Shown here one piece after another: positions 1-12,122 of a stretch of DNA of 64,000 bases. Source of the stretch: Anaeramoeba ignava (lineage: Eukaryota > Metamonada > Anaeramoebidae); contig JAPDFW010000081.1 in the NCBI GenBank assembly GCA_028826165.1, positions 1,010,501-1,074,500 on the forward strand, written 5' to 3'. The first letter of the stretch is position 1, and each line of letters opens with the position of its first letter. Under the pieces are notes generated by a model, which searched no databases, was not told the DNA's origin, and was given only the letters and a program-made list of their open reading frames with translations. The translations under genes were made by a program, and so were the position numbers.

Positions 1-336
1 AATTATTTCTTTATTTTTAATTAATTTTAATTTAGAATTAAAAAATAATTTTGTTTTGTTATTTTAAATTAAAAAATTTGAATTAAATTAAAAAATAATT
101 TTGTTTTTTTAAATTTAAAAAAATAAATAAAAAAGTGGAACAAAAAAATTGGAACTTTATTTTTAAAATTTTTATTTAATTAAAAATTATTTTGTTTTTA
201 TTTTAAATTAAAAATTTGAATAAATTAAAAAATAAATAATAAAAGTGGAACAAATTTTAATTTATTTTAATTTAGAATTAAAAAATAATTTTGTTTTGTT
301 ATTTCTTCAATTTTAATTTCTTTTATTCATTTCCAA
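1..336. repeat. AT-rich flank with direct repeats
   Basis: Non-coding stretch downstream of the polymerase gene. A block of about 40 bp at 25-64 recurs nearly identically at 265-304, and a shorter element containing AAAGTGGAACAAA occurs near 134-146 and 242-254. No gene is seen. Confidence 0.6.
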
Positions 337-3300
337 TCAAATAAGTGAAGAAAATACATCTGATAAAGAAACCTTTCGATCAACAAAAATAGAAACAAAT
401 TGTTGCATTTTCAAGAAAAGAGAATCACAAATACGAATTTGTTTTTCAGAAAAGATCTTGAAAGGATCTCTTTTGGAATAAACCTTTGATTGACGAATTG
501 AAATCCAATCTTTTTGAGTTATATTATCAAAATAGTCATCCCAATTTTCAATATTTTTAGTATCAAAAAAGGAAGTAATTAAAGAAATTGAGTGACGAAG
601 TTTTTGAGAAGAGAATTCAGGAGAAAAAATACCAGAACAATCATCTTTAAGACATTTTTGAGAAAGACAACTGAAATCTTGCGAGCGGAAACCACAAACA
701 GAACAGACAAAATGACCCGGAATAATAATCAGTAAATAACTGGCGAATATGTTGAGTAACAACATTCCAAATTTGATTTGATTCAAATGGATTCTGGCAA
801 TTCGAGCATAAGAAAGTATTTTGTTGGTAATTTCGAAGTCCCAAAAATTGTGTTTTGGCCTGGCATTTTGTGCAGCGTAGTTCAAGCGGAGTAAGGGAAA
901 CTTGGTGGGAAGTAAAAGAGTCTTTGTTTGAAAAAAAATGGGAAAAAGTTTGATTTGGAGTTGAAACTTTGATTCCGAGTTGATCGGCAATTTGGCGCAG
1001 CGAAAGCGAGGAAATAGGCTGGCAAAGACGGGAAATAACAGGATAGATTTGCTGGGAAAGATACCAATCGATATCGATGTTGAGAGAAATTTTGGAGACT
1101 TCATCTGGATGAAATGCGTGTTGTGCATATGAATCTGAATGTTTGTGAGATTTGGAAGTTTTTGGATCGTGATTTAAGTCAAGATTCGAGTTATTTTGAT
1201 CCAAAGAAACATCAGTTGATTTTTGGATATTTTGAGGGTTAGTGTTCTCATCAATTTCGTTGTGATTCTGAACGCAAATCACATATGGAATATGCTGGCC
1301 AATACCTACGCGCAAGTTGTGTTGACGCATGCGAAGAGCAACTTGGACATGCGGTTGTATTCTTTGATCAGGATATTGTTCGGGTTGTTTTGAGAGCGAT
1401 TTTGTAATCACAAATTTTTCAAGGGGAATCAGGTTTGAAAGAAGATCTTGTCTTAATTGAGCCAATTTTGAAAGAATGATTTTAGGAACTTCTTCGTCGT
1501 TTTGGTTCTGCAGAATCTCCTCAAGAATTGCGTTTCCAATATCTTTGGAAAGAGGGCACCAGTCGCGTCTAACAAGATCAAGCCCTTTGATTTCTCTTCT
1601 AACGGAAAGTGGAGCTTTGTGGGATTCATTGTTGGAATTGTTAGTAGGTTTCATCGCTTCATTTTGTGGTGTGACTACTAATGCTGCGTATTTTTTCTTG
1701 TTCAGAAGGAGAATTGACTGGAAAATGCCATCGATATCAAGAAAGATATTCTTATAGAGTGTGTTGATCCGTTTTTTGATTTGATCTCCAATTTCAAGTA
1801 CTTTGTGATACTCATTTGATTTCGTCAGAACCATCACACTGTCGGTGTTCTTAACAATGATTTCGCCGATTCCTGCTTGGAAATGGCCCAGTTGAGTCTC
1901 GATATCGTAAACATAAGATGGTTTTGATGTGTTTGTTTTGAGACGGGATATTTCGGTTATTGTTGTTCTTGTGCTTGATTTGAGAACTGGATCTTTTTGG
2001 GATCTGAATATTTTCAAGTTGAATTGATTTGGATTAGTGTTTGTTGAGTTTATTTGAGAATGGAATCCCAAGTTGTGGAAAAAATAGTAAAAATTGGCAG
2101 CAAGACATTTGTCAGATGTTGTGAGCTCAAAAGGAAAAGAAGGTTCAAGATTCGGCTGATCAAAAGAAATGGACGAAAAGGATTTTGCCAAGAAACCTGA
2201 AAGAAAATAAAGTTTTTCGATTCGAGATTGTGTGTTAAGAACGTGATTTGGGAAGATTTTGTTGTGCGGTTTGGAAAAAGGAGAGGAATAGAAGGTTGTG
2301 AAATAGTGGTTGCAGAATTTAGCAAGTTTTTTGTGAGTTGGTTGTACAAAAGAAGAACTTTCTGTATTAAGAGAAAGAATAAAAAGAGGATTTGATTTTG
2401 AAGAAGAATTTGTGATTTTCAAGAAGGAATGCAAAAATGGATCATAAGAAGAGAAGAGGGATTTGAGAGAAGAGGCAAGAGAAAGCGAAGGCAAACGAAG
2501 CTGCCAGATGAAGGGAAACATGGGATTTTGGGGATTTAATTTGGAGCAAGAGCCAAAACGGAGAAAGATACCGTGAATGTAGGAGTTGAAAAAGATGGCT
2601 GAGTTTTGGGTAGTATTTGGATCGCGAGGAACAAATTGAGGGAATGAGTGGAGAAGTTTTGTGCAATGAGCCAAGCAATCTTTTGGCTTAGCGTATTTGA
2701 TTTGGGATTTTTCTTCAATAACAAGACTGTGATCTTCAGTGACATCAACAGAACCAGAGTGTGTAGATACACGATAAAGAGATTTAGAGGTTTTGTGGCG
2801 AATCAGCCTTGTGATCCGATTCCAACCGCGATCCGACCAAACGTAGCAAGACGAATCAAGAATAGATTGTTGTTTCAAAACGGAAGAAAATGGGGGGATA
2901 TCTCTGAAAATGGGATAATAAGGCGAAATGCGCCCACGAAGAAACAAGGATTGGATGGGGATAATCTCAACAATAGGGGAATGATGAGGAGAAGAGTAAG
3001 TGACGAGCACAGGAGTATCTGGTGTGACTGAGTCACCGTAGATGACATTATATCCCATGGATGAAACAGTGTCTGCAGTTTTTTGGAGGATCTCACGTCC
3101 CTTCAAAGTGATGAATTCTGCGAGATGAGGCGCATAAAAACGGAAAGGGGGAAACCCAAGACAGCCATAAAGACTGTTGGCAATCAATTTGAGCCCTAAT
3201 TGGCGGATGTCAAGTTGGAGGTAAATTTGTGGATCTTTTTCGGATTTCAATTTTGCTTTGACTTCTCGACGGTATCCGACTAAACGATGCAGAAGACGCG

Positions 3301-5700
3301 GAAGCACACCCTGTTCTTGATCTGGAGATGGTTGAGGGGAGGAGTCGAGTGGCATTGTTGTGAGACATACGTTAAACTCTTGGATGATAGAGGGGTACAA
3401 ACTGTTAAAATCAAGAAGAAGTACGAATTGATGATACAAACCGCGTTGAGGCGAAAGAACTAAACCCCCTGTATATTTCGGGGTTTTCTTTCTGGATGTT
3501 GTTTTTGATGATGTTGTTTCGATGGAGATGAGATCCGAGCTGGTTTTTGTGGAAGGATGAGTGCGTTTGGAATGGACGGAATCAGGATCGATATTTTCGT
3601 TGTTTTTGTCTTCAGCATCAAAGTCAGGATCAGCATCAACCTCCTTATTATCATCATCAGTGGGCGACTTTGACTTTGGCTTTGATGTCGACTTTGATTT
3701 TGTTATGGGCTTGTTTGGAAGAGCAAATTTGAGCTTGTAGAATTCATGGAGAAGAAGATACTCAACACGGGCGTATCGGGATCCGACAAGAACCCTTTTC
3801 CAAAACAAACCGGAGATGTGAGAAAGTTGCAGAGTAAGCGGGAGAATATTGAGGTTGTCAGAAAGAAGAAGAGGAACAACGGAAGCAAATTCGGATTTGT
3901 CAAGAAGCTCGAGAAGGAGATCTGAAGAGGAAAAGTGCTCGGCGCATTGCTCGGTATTGATGAACTTATCCATCGTGATATTCAACCGACGAGCAGCAAG
4001 AGAGGAAAGACTGAAATCGGCTTCTTTGAGAAACTCAACGGAAGAAAGATAAGTGTCGCAAATAAGTCGGCCAACAACAATGTTTTTTTCCTCAAATGTA
4101 GAATCCGTTGTGCCTCCTGCGCCGTTCTGGAGACGCGGGAACTTTCTGAAATGCATGCGACTAAGTTTGGACCATTGAGGAACCCCGTTTTCGCGCATTC
4201 GCTGAAGAAGAATATCAAGTGCAAACCCCACAAAATTGTGTCCTGTAAGAACATCTGGATCTATTTGATGGATTTTGTTGATCAGATATTTAAGAAGCGT
4301 TTTCTCATCGTCGAAGATTTCTGTGTTCTTTCCCGCATGCAGAGTTTCTTGTATTTTCGAGTAGAACTGCAAAGGATAAGCGGATCCAATTTTTCGAATT
4401 AGGGAAAAAATTTTGGCATTTTTTTCTTGATTTGGATTGCGTTCTGACATCGAATAAGTGTCGACTGAACAACTTGCAACGGCAATCTCGTTTTTCTTTG
4501 ATTGGGAATTGTAGATGATTTGGAGATGGAGAGACAATCTTACGAGAGGAGGCGGAGCGATTTGCTGTGCGCTTTCTGGGACGGAGATTGATTTTGGATT
4601 GTCGACAAAAACCTCGTATTTGCACCAACTTACTGGATTTTTTGATGTGTGGAAGTTCGATACTTTGATCCAAGTCGGTCCCATAATGTGTTTTTTCAAG
4701 ATGAAAAGATCTGCTGGATTGATATCATAACCAAAAACTTGATCGAATGTATCCCCTTTGACCGTTGCCGGGAAGGATGGGAAATTTGATGGATAAACAA
4801 CTTTGAGATATGTTGATTGGGGTGCGAATTTGTCTTGTGGGCTTGGGAAAAGATTCTTGCGGATCACGAATTTACTTCCCCAATTTTCGATTTTGAAATT
4901 TTTGAAGAGGATTTGAAGCTCTTGGATCATGTCGTCGAGATCCACTTTTTTGCCTGTTTTTTTGGAAAGTTCTCTTTTGTGGAAAAAGAGGTTGCGTTCT
5001 GTATTGTGAACGATAACGCAGCAACTTGCAAATGAGTATTCTGGCTGATCTTTTTGGTCTTGGGAGATGGATTGTGAAGGGATTTTGATTTTGCCGAACA
5101 AGTAGATTGAACTTGATGACTGGAAGGGATGGAAGTAAACATCCATAAGATACATCAAGAGCTCTTGCGATTCGTCAAGGGGATGACTTAGAGACAATTT
5201 TGTCATGTTGTCCGTTATTTTTTCCGTTTTTGTTTGTTGGCTAAGAGTTTGTTTTGTTTGCATTTTTTGGTAGATTGATGACCAGTTTGTGGATTGGGGT
5301 TTGTTTTGTGTTAAAAGTGAGATTTGAGGAATTTTGTCTTTTTCAGAGGAAGTGGGTAATTTTTTTTTTTTCGGCGAAATTTCCATATTATTTTTTTTGT
5401 CAGGCGACATTTCCATTTTATTTTTTTGAGGGGAGATGAGCATATTTTCATTTTTTAATAAATTTTCATTTTCCTTTTCCAATAAATTTTCATTTTCTAA
5501 TAAATCCAAATTTTCTTTTTCTTTTTTATTGTCTTTTTTATTGTCTTTTTTATTATCTTTTTGAAGAATATTTTGGATCTTCATTTCTCCTGTTGGATCA
5601 TCTGCAAGATCTTGAAGAATTGAAACCAAATCATATGCATTAGTTTCTTTAGGTTTTTTATTTGATTTTTAGAGAAATTAAGAATAGGTTTTTGAGCCAT
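337..5700 (-). CDS. POLA1: DNA polymerase alpha catalytic subunit, intein-containing
   Basis: Family B polymerase that extends the RNA primers made by primase at nuclear replication forks. Pol alpha identity rests on motif A DFNSLYPSIIQEFNVC, the motif B region LIANSLYGCLGF, LDIDGIFQSILLLNKKKYAAL, the degenerate exonuclease-like region (VSWCKYEVF, APPPLVRL, DPDVLTGHN) and the C-terminal cysteine modules. Motif C (YGDTDS) is split by an intein at 1847-3031, so active enzyme needs protein splicing. The chosen start is ATG at 5700 (MAQKPILNF). Reading into the main frame needs one extra A in an A5 run (T5 at 5666-5670 on the + strand). A second break near 721-731 separates the first zinc module (CTKC..CSNC) from the continuing C-terminus (CSVCGF..CLSQKC), which ends with TGA at 337-339. 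No introns are needed. About 1,700 residues before splicing. The breaks may be assembly indels. Confidence 0.93.
1847..3031 (-). mobile_element. Intein in PolA motif C (pol-c type site)
   Basis: A 395-residue in-frame insert between YGD and TDS of the catalytic motif. It starts with Ser1 (SVTPDTPVLV, block A), has a block B VTEDHSL (TxxH) and ends with blocks F/G (YVYDIETQLGHFQAGIGE, then VKN), followed by Thr+1 of the host. The D|S...N|T junctions match the insertion site known from archaeal and giant-virus family B polymerases. The middle looks like a dodecapeptide (LAGLIDADG-type) endonuclease: YIHGIFLRFGSC and YFLSGFLAKSFSS align as its two motifs, and FYYFFHNLGFHS as the following block. 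Both motifs lack the expected acidic residue, so the endonuclease is probably dead. The penultimate residue is Lys instead of the usual His. Self-splicing is inferred, not shown. Confidence 0.92.
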
Positions 5701-6214
5701 TTTTTGATTAATTTGTTGTTGTTTTTTTTTTAAAATTAAATTTAAAAAGAAATTTTTTAACGAATGAATTGAAAAGAATTTAAAAAAAAATATAATTTTA
5801 AAAAGAGAAAAAAAATGGAAAAAATTAAAATTAAAATTAAAATTAAAATTAAAATTAAAATTAAAATTAAAATTAAAATTAAAATTAAAAATTAAAATTA
5901 GATTTAACGGTTAAATTAAATAAAAATAAATAAAAATAATTAATAATCCTGAGCAAAAAATGAATCATGTTTATTTTTTTAATTTTTGATAAAGGAATTG
6001 ATAATGAAAAAAAAAGAAAAAAAAAAAAGGTTATTTGTGAGTTTTTTTTTGAACAAAGATAATTGAAAGAAAAAAAAAAGAAAAGAAGAAATTAAAGTGC
6101 TAAAAGTAAAAAAAGAAAAGAAAAGAAAAGAAAAAAAGAAGTGAATTAAAGTGCTAAAAGAAAGAAAAAGTGGCAAAATTTAAATTATTTAAATTAATTA
6201 AATTAATTAATTAA
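5701..6214. repeat. Intergenic AT-rich DNA with TTAAAA hexamer array
   Basis: Between the polymerase start and the stop of the bZIP-like gene. Contains about a dozen perfect AAAATT units at roughly 5822-5898, then A-rich and T-rich homopolymers. No gene is seen. Confidence 0.75.
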
Positions 6215-6739
6215 TTAATTAAAAGAACGTTCAAGATGTTCAAAAAATTCAAAAGAATTTGATTGAGGGGGATTTTGAGGTTCATTATCATCTGAAGTAG
6301 ATCTGTAAGCAAGGGACATAGCCAAAGAAATGAAGTTCTGGAAATATTCTAGATTTTTATTTAAAGTTTGGATTTCAGTTTGCAAACAAGCTTCTTTAAG
6401 TCTGTAATCAGAACGTTGTTCCTTTAAAACTCGAATTCGTTCTTCAAGTTTAACAAGTCGTTCTTTTTGTCTTGTTCTGTAGTTGCTTTTTTTTGTTTCT
6501 TCTTGGCTTTTCCTTTTCCGTTGTGTTGGTTCTTCCATCGTTATTTCATTTTCTAGTGTTTTTTGTCGATCTTTTATTTTTCGGTTAATCTCAATTATTG
6601 GATTTTCTGGCTCACTTTCTTCTTGTTGTTCAAATCCACTTAGGTTTTCCAGTCCTTTTATTCCTGGAAATGTTTTTAGAAAGTGTTCTTTAAAATCTCC
6701 ATTTTCAAAATTAAATAATCCTTCTGGAATGTAAAACAT
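6215..6739 (-). CDS. Putative bZIP transcription factor
   Basis: 174-residue protein starting MFYIPEGLFNF. This ATG is preferred because the longer frame upstream is only translated poly-T. Residues about 87-110 are basic (RKRKSQEETKKSNYRTRQKE) and run straight into a charged coiled coil with leucine-rich heptads (LVKLEERIRVLKEQ onward), the layout of a bZIP DNA-binding dimer. The canonical Asn-x7-Arg spacing is not clear, so it may be a divergent bZIP or just a basic coiled-coil protein. The acidic N-terminus (EQQEESEPENP) could activate transcription (inference). It is head-to-head with the histone deacetylase gene, 222 bp apart. Confidence 0.6.
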   Translation of the reverse strand: MFYIPEGLFNFENGDFKEHFLKTFPGIKGLENLSGFEQQEESEPENPIIEINRKIKDRQKTLENEITMEEPTQRKRKSQEETKKSNYRTRQKERLVKLEERIRVLKEQRSDYRLKEACLQTEIQTLNKNLEYFQNFISLAMSLAYRSTSDDNEPQNPPQSNSFEFFEHLERSFN

Positions 6740-6961
6740 GAGAAATAAAGGAAAGGAAAAAAAAAAATGAACAAAAAATTTAAAAAAAAAAATGAAAAAA
6801 AATGAAAAAAAATAAAATAAAAAAAAAAATTTTTTAATTTCCAACAACTTTTTTTTTTCATTTTTTTATTTTTTTATTTTTTATTTTTATTATTATTATT
6901 AGAAATATTTTTTTTTCATTTTTTCAGTTTTATTTGTATTGTTTTGTTCTCTTTTCTTTAA
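6740..6961. promoter_or_regulatory. Divergent promoter region bZIP / HDAC
   Basis: 222 bp between two head-to-head starts. On the HDAC side a T-tract with embedded CA lies at about 6908-6927. On the bZIP side the complementary A-tracts with TG (TTTTTCATTTTT on the coding strand) lie at about 6756-6815. The same element precedes most genes in the window. Confidence 0.45.
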
Positions 6962-7237
6962 ATGGATCATAAAAGAATTAGTTATTTTTATGATGAAGAT
7001 GTTGGTTGTTTTTATTATTCAAGTGGACATCCTATGAAACCACATAGAATACAGATGGCACATGAATTAATTGTTAATTATGGGATGCATGATAAGATGC
7101 AAATTTTTGTATTTATAAACAAACTTATTACACGAACCAAAATAAATATAATAATAAATATATAAATAAATATATAAATATAATAATAATAAATATAATA
7201 ATAATAAATATAATAATAATAAATATAATAATAAATA

Positions 7238-7268
<31 letters not shown>

Positions 7269-10200
7269 AATAAATATAATAATAACAAATATAATAATAA
7301 ATATAATAATAAATATAATAATAAATATAATAATAATTTTATTTATAATTTTAATAATAAATTTATTTATAATTTTAATAATAAATTTATTTATAAATTT
7401 ATTTATAATTTTAATAATAAATTTATTTATAATTTTAATAATAAATTTATTTATAATTTTAATAATAAATTTATTTATAATTTTAATAATAAATTTATTT
7501 ATAATTTTAATAATTTTAATAATAATAAATTTATTTATAATTTTAATAATAAATTTTTATTTATAATTTTAATAATAAATTTATTTATAATTTTAATAAT
7601 AAATTTATTTTATAATTTAAAATATAAATTTATTTATAATTTTAAATTAAAATTTTTAATAATTTAATATTAAATTTATTTATAATTTTAATAATAAATT
7701 TATTTTATATTTTTATTTTTATTTATAATTTTTAATATTTAATTTTTTATTTATAATTTTAATAATCAATTTATTTATATAATTTTAATATTCAATTTAT
7801 TTATAATTTTTAATAATAAATTTATTTATAATTTTAATAATAAATTTATTTATAATTTTAATAATAAATTTATTTATAATTTTAATATTAAATTTATTTA
7901 TAATTTTAATAATAAATTTATTTATAATTTTAATATTAATTTTATTTATAATTTTAATAATAAATTTATTTATAATTTTAATAAATTTATTTATAATTTA
8001 ATAATAAATTTATTTATAATTTTAATAATAAATTTATTTATAATTTTAATAATAAATTTATTTATAATTTTAATAATAAATTTATTTATAATTTTAATAA
8101 TAAATTTATTTATAATTTTAATAATAAATTTATTTATAATTTTTAATAATAAATTTATTTATAATTTTAATAATAAATATAATAATAAATATAATAATAA
8201 AATAATATAAATAAATTAAATATTAAAATAAATTTTATAAAATATAATAAATAAATTATAATTTATAATTTTAATAATAAATATAATTTAATAATAAATA
8301 TAATAATAAATATAATAATAAATATAATAATAAATTTATTTATAATTTTAATAATAAATTTATTTATAATTTTAATAATAATTTTATTTATAATTTTAAT
8401 ATTAAATTTATTTATAATTTTAATATTAAATTTATTTATAATTTTAATATTAAATTTATTTATAATTTTAATATTAAATTTATTTATAATTTTAATAATA
8501 AATATAATAATAAATTTATTTATAATTTTATTTATAATTTTAATAATAATTTTAATAATAAATTTGTTTATAATTTTAATAATAAATTTGTTTATAATTT
8601 TAATAATAAATTTATTTATAATTTTAATATTCAAAAAGCGACCACCAAAAGCTACAAGACAAGATATGACTCTATTTCATTCCGAAGAATACGTCCGATT
8701 TTTAGAAACAGTAACACCTGACACAACACAAGAATTTGTAGATCAAATCCGACGATTCAACGTTGCAGAAGACACACCAATATTCGATGGATTATTTGAT
8801 TTCTGCCGAATCAGCGCTGGGGGATCAGTAGAAGGAGCAACAAGATTATGCCAAGGATTTGCAGACATCGCAATCAACTGGGCAGGTGGATTGCACCACG
8901 CTAAGAAGAACGAGGCCTCAGGATTTTGCTACATAAACGACATTGTGCTCGCAATCATCGAGCTTCTTCGATATTTCCCGCGTGTGCTTTACGTGGATAT
9001 CGACATCCATCACGGAGATGGAGTGGAGGAGGCATTCTACACAACAAACCGCGTGATGACAGTGAGTTTCCACAAGTACGGAAACTTCTTTCCTGGGACA
9101 GGAGCACTCAACGACATCGGAGTCGGTCAAGGAAAACATTATGCCGTTAACGTTCCCCTTGATGACGGCATGAACGACGAAAGTTTCACTAGTATTTTCA
9201 ATCCTGTTATGACGGAGGTTATGGAGCGCTACCGTCCTGCTGCTATTGTTATGCAATGTGGTGCTGATTCCCTTTCTGGTGACAGGCTCGGTCGATTCAA
9301 TCTCTCTCTTTATGGTCACGGTGATTGCGTCTCCTTCCTCAAACAATACAACGTCCCCATGCTCGTTCTCGGAGGCGGCGGTTATACTATCAAAAACGTC
9401 GCGCGATGTTGGACTTACGAGACTTCATTGCTTGTGGGAATGCAAATTTCAAATGATCTCCCAGAAAATGAACATCATGATTATTATGAAGGAAATAAAC
9501 TCCACTTAATAACAACAAATATGGCCAACTCAAACACCAAACAGAGCCTTGAAAACATTCGCATTTCCATTAGCGAAAGTCTTCGAATGCTTGAAGGTGC
9601 GCCAAGTGTTCAAATGACCTTTCTTCCTCCTGAAACTCGTATTTCTATCGATAGAGGTCTTTATGATGATATTGATGAAGACACTTATCCTGATATTCGC
9701 ATCACACAAAAAATGATCGATGATTTCATCGCTCGTCCTGAAGAACTCGAGCTTGATCTCGAACTCACAACTGCAAAGCTTCTCCAGAAAAATAGAAATG
9801 TTCAGGCTTTTAGTTTATCCGATTCTGATTCTGAAAGAGATTTCGATGAAGATTTGGATGATGATGATGATTCTGATGATGATGATTCTGTTGGTGTTGA
9901 GGATGAACGTTCTTCTGATGTTGTAGTTACTAGTGAGAATGATTCCGAGAGTCAGAATTTATCTGATAGTGATGCTATTCAAATTGAAAATCAAAATCAA
10001 AATCAAAATCAAATTCAAAATCAAAATCAAAATCAAAATGAAAATCAAAATCAAATTCAAAATGAAAATCAAAATCAAAATAAAATTGAAAATGAAAATG
10101 AAAATGAAAATGAAAATGAAATTGAAAATCAAATTGAAAATCAAATTGAAATTGAAAATCAAATTGAAAATCAAAATCAAATTCAAAATGAAAATCAAAA

Positions 10201-10594
10201 TCAAAATGAAAATCAAAATCAAAATCAAAATCAAAATCAAAATCAAAATTTAAATCAAATTGAAAATCAAAATTTAAATCAAAATCAAAATCAAAATCTA
10301 AATCAATTTCAATTTCAAAATTTAAACCAAATTGAAAATCAAATTGAAAATGAAAATGAAAATCAAAATCAAATTCAAAATCAAAATCAAAATCAAAATC
10401 AAAATCAAAATCAAAATCAAAATCAAAATCAAAATCAAAATTTAAATCAAATTGAAAATCAAAATCAAATGGAAATTCAAAATGAAATTGAAAATAATAT
10501 TCCTTTTGTAAATGATTCTATTGATAAAAATAATCAAATTGGAAATCAAAATGGAAATGAAAATATTGAAGAATTTAAAAGAAGAAAAGTTTAA
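6962..10594 (+). CDS. Class I (Rpd3-type) histone deacetylase
   Basis: Zn-dependent lysine deacetylase acting on histones in nuclear co-repressor complexes. Two exons, 6962-7108 and 8639-10594, give 700 residues. Exon 1 encodes [20 protein letters not shown] and [14 protein letters not shown]. The splice joins MQIF to [10 protein letters not shown] in phase 0, as in class I HDACs. Catalytic features are [16 protein letters not shown] (about 130-146), the metal-binding [14 protein letters not shown] (about 169-182) and [14 protein letters not shown]. After the catalytic domain comes an acidic Ser/Asp block (about 440-490), then about 170 residues of NQ/EN/IEN repeats, absent from typical class I enzymes. 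The intron (7109-8638) is repeat DNA. Confidence 0.95.
7109..8638 (+). repeat. HDAC intron made of AT tandem repeats
   Basis: 1,530-bp intron, GTATTT..AAAAAG. The first part (about 7140-7330) is AATAATAAATAT-type repeat. The rest is an imperfect 18-24 bp unit around TTTATTTATAATTTTAATAA, with many indel and substitution variants. No other content is seen. Confidence 0.85.
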
Positions 10595-11122
10595 TTTTTT
10601 TTTAAAACATTTCAATTTTTCTTTTTCTTTTTCTTTTTTTTCTTTTTTTAATAAAAAATAATCTTTTTTTCTTTTTAAAATTTTTCAATTACGATCAAAC
10701 AAGAAATTGTTTTCTCAATCTTTTTGTTTTGTTTTTTGTTTTTTTTTTGTTTTTTTGTTTTTGTTTTTTGTTTTGTTTTTGTTTTGTTTTTGTTTTTGTT
10801 TTTTTGTTTTTGTTTTTGTTTTGTTTTTTTGTTTTTGGTTTTTGGTTTTGTTGTTTTTGTTTTGTTTTTTAAAAAAAAAAGAAAAATTAAAAATTAAAAG
10901 GAAAACACTTTTGTTGTGTTATTCACTTGAGTCTTGCACTCGATAGAAAAAAAAAGAGAAAAAAAAAAGTAAATCAAAAAAAAAAAAGAATGAATTTGAA
11001 AGCGAAGCAATCCGAAAATCAAAAAAAGTAAAAAGTAAAAAGTAAAAAAGTAAAAAAAAAAGGAGAACAATGATCAATTAATAACGGAAACTAAAAAATG
11101 AAAAAAAAAAAGTTGATCTTGC
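10595..11122. repeat. Convergent intergenic region with T/G tract
   Basis: Between the stops of the HDAC and the unknown gene. Contains a T-rich tract with regularly spaced G (TTTTTG / TTTTG units) at about 10722-10872, followed by A-rich homopolymers. No gene is seen. Confidence 0.7.
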
Positions 11123-12122
11123 TTAATTATCATCCTTTTGTTGTTCATCATCACCAGTTTCTGAATCTTCTTCAATTGGTTCATCAACTCCACGTTTTTC
11201 ATTGAAAATTCTTTGTCCAGCAGCTTTTAAAGCCATTTCAATTCCAGCAGAAACCTAAATAAAAATTAAAATTAAAATTAAAATTAAAATTAAAATTAAA
11301 ATTAATATTAAAATTAAAATTAAAAAATTAAAATATAAAAATTAAATAGAATATAAAGTAAATAATTTAAAATTAAATATTTGAATTAATTTAGTTTTAT
11401 TAATTTAATATATTTATAAATTAATAAAAAATAATTAGTCATTAAAATTTTAATTATAAAAAAAATTTTTTTTTAATTTATAAAATTATATTATGATTCT
11501 TAATTTAAGAATTAAAATAAAAAAAAATTAATGAATAAAAAAAGAATGATGTAATTTCAATATAAAGAAAATATTAATAAAAATTAATAGATAAATTCAA
11601 ATAAAATGAATTTAAATTAAATAAATTAAGATAAAAGCAAAAAAAAAAATTTTTGCTTTTTTGTTATTTAAAAAATAATAAAAAGAAAAAAAATTTTTTT
11701 TCTAAAATAATAAAATAATAAAATAATAATTAAATAAAAAGAAAAGAAATAAAAATAAAAATAATAAACAAGCTTACAAGTAAAGCAACAGCTTTTTTAG
11801 CAGCTTTTTTCTTAAGCATTTCAGGAAGTTTTTGAACAGATTCAATTTCATTAGCAATTTCAACAACTTCATCTTGGAAAGAAGCTCCAATATCATTTCC
11901 AAGTGATTTCTTAAGTTTGGCTAAGTTTGGATCCTTCACTTTAGCTTTTGCTTGTTCGTGACATTGTTTTGAAGTTAAGGCCTTTTCTGTATCTGCATCA
12001 ACTATCTTTCCGTACTCATCTTGATATTTGGGCAAGTATTCTTTGATTCCTTCTTTTGCCTTCTTTTTAATGTGTTTTGCTTTCTTTTTTGGAATTTCAA
12101 TTGTTGGTACTTTACCTCCCAT
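11123..12122 (-). CDS. Hypothetical lysine-rich protein, two exons
   Basis: Exon 1 is 12122-11778 (MGGKVPTIEIPKKKAK..). The intron is 11777-11255 (GTAAGC..TTTAG, 523 bp, starting and ending in AT repeats). Exon 2 is 11254-11123 (VSAGIEMALKAAGQRIFNEK.., acidic end ..DDEQQKDDN). The splice is phase 0 and gives 158 residues. The N-terminus is strongly basic, the middle helical and Ala/Lys-rich, and the C-terminus acidic. I do not recognise the family. No signal peptide or clear membrane segment is seen; exon 1 read through into the intron looks membrane-like, but that is an artefact. Confidence 0.7.

Noticed and set aside
1847-3031. The PolA insert as a spliceosomal intron
   Set aside because: It is open in frame for 395 codons, has intein blocks at both ends, its borders (GAC|TCA and AAC|ACC) are not GT..AG, and it is unlike the AT-repeat introns here.
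3982-4402. Overlapping ORFs on both strands inside the PolA gene
   Set aside because: They are shadow frames of a well-conserved coding region with no independent features.
6740-6861. N-terminal extension of the bZIP-like protein (Phe-rich)
   Set aside because: It is translated poly-T upstream DNA containing the T-tract promoter element; the ATG at 6739 is more plausible.
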